From Bacteroidota bacterium (GTDB lineage Bacteria; Bacteroidota; Bacteroidia; Chitinophagales; BACL12): a DNA stretch of 64,000 nt. A program made the translations under genes and the position numbers. Position 1 is the first letter of the stretch. Each line of letters opens with the position of its first letter. Positions 61,012-64,000 of the stretch are shown here, one piece after another. Location of the stretch: contig JADJIS010000002.1 in the NCBI GenBank assembly GCA_016706865.1, forward strand, positions 310,001 to 374,000, read 5' to 3'. The notes below the pieces were generated by a model that saw only the letters and a list, made by a program, of their open reading frames with translations, was not told the DNA's origin and searched no databases.

Positions 61012-61350
61012 TTAATTTCCACCGGTTGCTCCACCTTTTCTCTTGATATCAACTTTTTTACCGTCAGTTGATTTATTACCAACTTCAGCTTTTTTAATTT
61101 CAGGAGTAGTAGTTTTTACTGTTGTAGTAGTTGTTTTTGAACTGGTAGCTGCAGCAACAGACATTTCCATGATCGTTTTTTGCATGCTCATGATAGAATC
61201 CATCATCATGGTCTTTTCAGCCATACAAGCACTGTCAGATGCAGCCATGTCCTTTGTCATTTGAGCCATTTTGTCTGCGGCTTCTTTATCAGAACATGAT
61301 GCAAGGATCAAACCTGCGGATACAACGAATAATAAGATTTTGATTTTCAT
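61012..61350 (-). CDS. Small lipoprotein with low-complexity tail
   Basis: 112 residues. Lipoprotein signal MKIKILLFVVSAGLILASC, then a Met-rich helical segment (DKMAQMTKDMAASDSACMAE, then MMMDSIMSMQKTIMEM) with heptad-like spacing, probably coiled coil, then a Thr/Lys-rich tail (SSKTTTTTVKTTTPEIKK ... KRKGGATGGN). This design recalls small outer-membrane lipoproteins of the Lpp kind, but there is no homology I can claim. It has its own -7 box and terminator. Confidence 0.7.
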   Translation of the reverse strand: MKIKILLFVVSAGLILASCSDKEAADKMAQMTKDMAASDSACMAEKTMMMDSIMSMQKTIMEMSVAAATSSKTTTTTVKTTTPEIKKAEVGNKSTDGKKVDIKRKGGATGGN

Positions 61351-61389
61351 ATTGTTTGTTTTTGAAATTTTTGGAATAGTATTTGACTA

Positions 61390-61397
61390 CAAAGGTA
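61390..61397 (-). promoter_or_regulatory. -7 promoter box of the small lipoprotein gene
   Basis: TACCTTTG on the minus strand 39 bases upstream of ATG 61350, with TTTG (minus strand) at 61414-61417, a spacing of 16. Confidence 0.5.
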
Positions 61398-61453
61398 AAA
61401 TAATAAAAATAATCAAAGCTCAATTCGAGAAACTTTTTTAAACAAAACAAATT

Positions 61454-62155
61454 ATGAAGACTAAAATTTCAATTTTAACCCTTGCCGTGATAACCTCAAC
61501 AGCTCTTATGTTTACAGGTTGCGGTACAGATGACCTTAGTACACCAACAATAGTTCTTGATGGTGATGATCCGATGATTGTTGAACTTGGCGGTACCTAT
61601 ACTGATCCTGGATTTACCGCTACTGATGATGAGGATGGCGACATCAGCGCAAATGTAGTTGTTGACGAAACTGATGTAAATACTGATGAGATCGGTGAAT
61701 ACGAAGTAAGTTATAGCGTTACGGATGATGCCGGAAATGTTGGAACTACCACCCGTATTGTTCGTGTTGTAATGACTAAAGCAGCCTATACCGGAATCTA
61801 CAATGTGCATGAAATATGCGATATGGATGAAGATGGTATCTATGGTGAAGCTGATGTGGAATTTGAGATCAACGATTATGTTGTAACCATTTCTGCCGGT
61901 GGCGATCCTGACGAACTTATTTTCGAAAATTTCGGTGCTTATGGCGTTGAAGTAGTTGTTCCTGTTTTCTTTTTGGGTGACCTGAATGATGAACTTTTAG
62001 TAGATGACTATAACTTACCTGGAACTACCATCTATTTTGATGCAGATGGTCTTGTAACCAGAGGAGAGGTTGGTAATATTGAGTTTGATCTCGATTATAC
62101 AGCGAAAGACGGCCCTGTAATTGTTCCTTGTCAGGCTGAATTTGTGAAAATTTAA
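61454..62155 (+). CDS. Lipoprotein with DUF5011 Ig-like domain
   Basis: 233 residues. Lipoprotein signal to Cys23 (ALMFTGC). About 32-108 is a DUF5011 bacterial Ig-like domain (GGTYTDPGFTATDDEDGDIS, IGEYEVSYSVTDDAGNVGTT). About 112-233 is a beta-rich C-terminal domain (YTGIYNVHEICDMDEDGIYG ... GPVIVPCQAEFVKI) of the kind found in paralogous Bacteroidota lipoproteins. Probably surface-exposed or periplasmic, function unknown. Strong terminator follows; a paralog is next. Confidence 0.8.
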   Translation: MKTKISILTLAVITSTALMFTGCGTDDLSTPTIVLDGDDPMIVELGGTYTDPGFTATDDEDGDISANVVVDETDVNTDEIGEYEVSYSVTDDAGNVGTTTRIVRVVMTKAAYTGIYNVHEICDMDEDGIYGEADVEFEINDYVVTISAGGDPDELIFENFGAYGVEVVVPVFFLGDLNDELLVDDYNLPGTTIYFDADGLVTRGEVGNIEFDLDYTAKDGPVIVPCQAEFVKI

Positions 62156-62171
62156 GCTTAAAATTTTATAA

Positions 62172-62210
62172 AAACACCCCGATATGTTCGCATATCGGGG
62201 TGTTTCTTTT
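62172..62210 (+). terminator. Strong terminator with TTCG tetraloop
   Basis: A perfect 15-bp stem, AAACACCCCGATATG with its complement, closes a TTCG loop (62187-62190) and is followed by CTTTTT. Confidence 0.92.
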
Positions 62211-62231
62211 TATAAGCCTGTCTAATTTTCC

Positions 62232-62239
62232 TACTTTTG
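62232..62239 (+). promoter_or_regulatory. -7 promoter box of the second DUF5011 gene
   Basis: TACTTTTG ends seven bases before ATG 62247, giving at most a leader of a base or two. Confidence 0.5.
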
Positions 62240-62246
62240 TTGAGTT

Positions 62247-62882
62247 ATGAACTTGCGACTCTCAATTTTTGTGACCCTTTGTGGATTTTTGATCATTTCC
62301 TGTAAAAAGGAAGATACTATATCTCCTGTTATTCTTGTTAATGCAGACCCGAATAGTATTCACTACCGCACCGAACCATACATAGATGCAGGAGCCGAGG
62401 TAGCAGATAATCATACTTGCGACCTTTCTGCATCCCTTCAGGTTATAAATGAAGTTGATATCAATCACTATGGAACCTATTCCGTTACCTATGTAGTGGA
62501 AGATGAGGCGGGAAATACAAGTCAGGAAGTTCGTAATGTGGAGATCATACTTCCGTTATACGATTATTACCATCAGAATTATTCTGCTTTTGATACCTGT
62601 ACTTCAGGAAATTATTTTTATACCGGATTAGTGCAAGATTGCGATTGTGAAGATTTTGTGGTTACGGTCGCTAATATCAGTAATCTCGGATTATCCGCTT
62701 CATTTAATTTACCCGTTTACGGTCAATACAATCAATTTCTCACACTCGATACCATTAAAGCAGCGATTTCTTTTAACGGTATTGGTACCATGAGTTCGGG
62801 TGCTGATACCATAAATTGGGAATATATAATTCAGGATTCAATCAGCTCTGATGTTTGTCGTTCTGTATGGATAAAAGAATAA
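62247..62882 (+). CDS. Lipoprotein with DUF5011 Ig-like domain, paralog
   Basis: 211 residues. Lipoprotein signal to Cys19 (GFLIISC). DUF5011 domain about 28-100 (TEPYIDAGAEVADNHTCDLS, YGTYSVTYVVEDEAGNTS), then a C-terminal beta-domain with a Cys cluster (DTCTSGNYFYTGLVQDCDCE). Same architecture as the preceding gene but strongly diverged and separately transcribed (own -7 box after the strong terminator). Function unknown. Confidence 0.78.
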   Translation: MNLRLSIFVTLCGFLIISCKKEDTISPVILVNADPNSIHYRTEPYIDAGAEVADNHTCDLSASLQVINEVDINHYGTYSVTYVVEDEAGNTSQEVRNVEIILPLYDYYHQNYSAFDTCTSGNYFYTGLVQDCDCEDFVVTVANISNLGLSASFNLPVYGQYNQFLTLDTIKAAISFNGIGTMSSGADTINWEYIIQDSISSDVCRSVWIKE

Positions 62883-62925
62883 TAACAGAATGTGAAAACA
62901 GTTCTGTAATTTTACTAAAGTAGTT

Positions 62926-64000
62926 ATGGTCAGAAAAATTAAATATTGTTTCTATTTGTGTCTTCTATCGGGTGCACTTTTTGCGCAAAATGCACAACGT
63001 ATCCCTGATGAATTAATAGTACAATTATTTAAGGATGTATCGATAGAAAATGTTGTTTCAAAAATTAATTCTGATAATGCATTACAAATAAAAATAAATA
63101 AAACACTTTCTGAAAGACTGAATATTTATACAATAAATTTTGATGCTGAAATTATAAATGCTGAAAAGATCTATAATATTTTTTTCACACACCCACTTGT
63201 TGCAAATGTGCAATTCAATCATGTTACTCAACAGCGTTCTCTTCCGGATGATCCTCTATTTTATCAGCAATGGAATATGTATAACGATGGCACCACAGGA
63301 GGTTTGGAAGATTCGGATATAGATGCGGAACTTGCATGGGATATTGCAACCGGTGGATTAACTGCGCTTGGTGATACTATTGTTGTTGCAGTTGTAGGAG
63401 AAGGCGCTGAATTTGACCATGAGGATCTTAATTATTGGAAAAATTATAATGAAATACCTCTTAATTTAATAGATGATGACGGCAATGGTTACATAGATGA
63501 TTATGATGGATGGAACTCAACAGATACGAATGGAATTGTTCCTGATAACAGATTTCACGGTTCGCACGTTGCAGGAATTATTGGTGCAAAAGGAAATAAT
63601 GGAATTGGCGTTGCAGGCGTAAATTGGAATGTTAAAATATTACCGGTGCATAATATTTCCAATGAAGCAGATGCAGTTGCATCTTATTCTTATGTTTTTG
63701 TTATGCGTGAATTATATGATCAAACGGATGGTGCAAAAGGGGCTTTTATTGTTGCAACAAATTCTTCCTTCGGAGTTGATTTTGGAAATCCGGATTCTTT
63801 TCCTATCTGGTGTGCAATGTACGATTCATTAGGATCACTGGGAATTTTAAGCGTAGGCGCCACTGCAAATTTTTCGGCGAATATTGATGTTATTTTAGAT
63901 ATACCAACTGCTTGTCCATCCAATCATTTAGTAACAGTAACAAATATAGATAAAGCAGATAATTTATTTATTGCGGCTTACGGGCCAAATTCCATTGATC
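62926..64000 (+). CDS. Subtilase-like (S8) secreted protein, partial, catalytic Asp replaced
   Basis: The first 358 codons are in the window; the frame is open to the right edge. Signal peptide 1-20 (ends ALFAQ), a propeptide-like region (about 25-105), then the S8 fold. WNMYNDGTTGG, AWDIATGG and FDHEDLNYWKNYNEIP are typical of Bacteroidota subtilases, and HGSHVAGIIGA holds the catalytic His211. At the Asp motif, normally VVDxG or VIDTG, the protein reads VAVVGEG, so Gly158 replaces the nucleophile-orienting Asp. LSVGATAN (oxyanion Asn) is present; the Ser motif lies beyond the window. It may be an inactive homolog. A T9SS tail is expected but not visible. Confidence 0.82.
   Translation, partial: MVRKIKYCFYLCLLSGALFAQNAQRIPDELIVQLFKDVSIENVVSKINSDNALQIKINKTLSERLNIYTINFDAEIINAEKIYNIFFTHPLVANVQFNHVTQQRSLPDDPLFYQQWNMYNDGTTGGLEDSDIDAELAWDIATGGLTALGDTIVVAVVGEGAEFDHEDLNYWKNYNEIPLNLIDDDGNGYIDDYDGWNSTDTNGIVPDNRFHGSHVAGIIGAKGNNGIGVAGVNWNVKILPVHNISNEADAVASYSYVFVMRELYDQTDGAKGAFIVATNSSFGVDFGNPDSFPIWCAMYDSLGSLGILSVGATANFSANIDVILDIPTACPSNHLVTVTNIDKADNLFIAAYGPNSID

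Overview
The window reads as chromosomal DNA of a Bacteroidota bacterium (class and order not determinable from the sequence alone). The evidence is consistent: AT-rich DNA, many secreted proteins ending in type IX secretion (T9SS) sorting domains with a PNPxxxxL/I-type motif, two gliding-motility-associated C-terminal domains, a PorP/SprF-family outer-membrane protein, DUF5916 and Delta-60 repeat proteins, GbsR- and PadR-type regulators, and repeated promoter elements of the Bacteroidota form TAnnTTTG, some with a TTTG box 20 bases upstream. No rRNA, tRNA or CRISPR array was seen. Most of the window is core and secretome material; the accessory signals are two separate Y1-transposase/REP neighbourhoods, a probable defence-type helicase unit and families of palindromic intergenic repeats.

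Layout. 1-6.5 kb: tail of a secreted protein, two tandem T9SS-exported sulfatases and a PorP/SprF protein. 6.5-12.7 kb: a structured repeat region, a lipoprotein with clan-CD-like His and Cys blocks, a nitroreductase, a SWIM zinc-finger protein, a GbsR regulator with membrane protein and fatty-acid desaturase, and a TIGR01777 epimerase-like protein. 12.7-19.3 kb: a repetitive T9SS protein (four copies of a 198-residue unit plus a MopE-like motif), an unknown cytosolic protein and a DUF5916 gene carrying an in-frame amber codon. 19.4-22.7 kb: PadR-PspC operon and two envelope proteins. 22.7-26.1 kb: REP-type palindromes around a RAYT-like transposase, and a Delta-60 T9SS protein. 26.2-33.6 kb: two large gliding-type adhesin-like proteins and an unknown secreted protein.

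34.3-41.0 kb holds the strongest candidate for an unusual system: an M48-like metallopeptidase followed 36 bases later by a 1795-residue protein combining a degenerate kinase-like N-terminus, DUF4011, an SF1 helicase and a C-terminal Vsr/MTES_1575-like nuclease fold. 41.2-46.7 kb: secreted unknowns, a second Delta-60 protein, an AraC regulator and the divergent operon it probably controls from a 21-bp-spaced direct repeat. 46.7-48.5 kb: a Y1 (IS200-like) transposase inside its own inverted REP-like repeats, lying between two copies of one XRE regulator gene, the second copy truncated. 48.5-56 kb: a fused alpha/beta 2-oxoacid dehydrogenase E1, a PIF1-like helicase and kynureninase. 56-64 kb: T9SS proteins (one broken by an amber codon), a cytochrome c lipoprotein, kynurenine 3-monooxygenase, small lipoproteins and the start of a subtilase-like protein whose catalytic Asp appears replaced.

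A regulatory theme recurs: at five genes the TAnnTTTG box ends exactly four bases before the start codon, which predicts leaderless mRNAs (SWIM protein, GbsR, PadR, E1 fusion, kynU). Several regulators carry a palindrome or direct repeat overlapping their own promoter. A 33-bp hairpin family (six copies) shows compensatory base changes in its stem. All functional assignments rest on reading motifs by eye; no database search was run.
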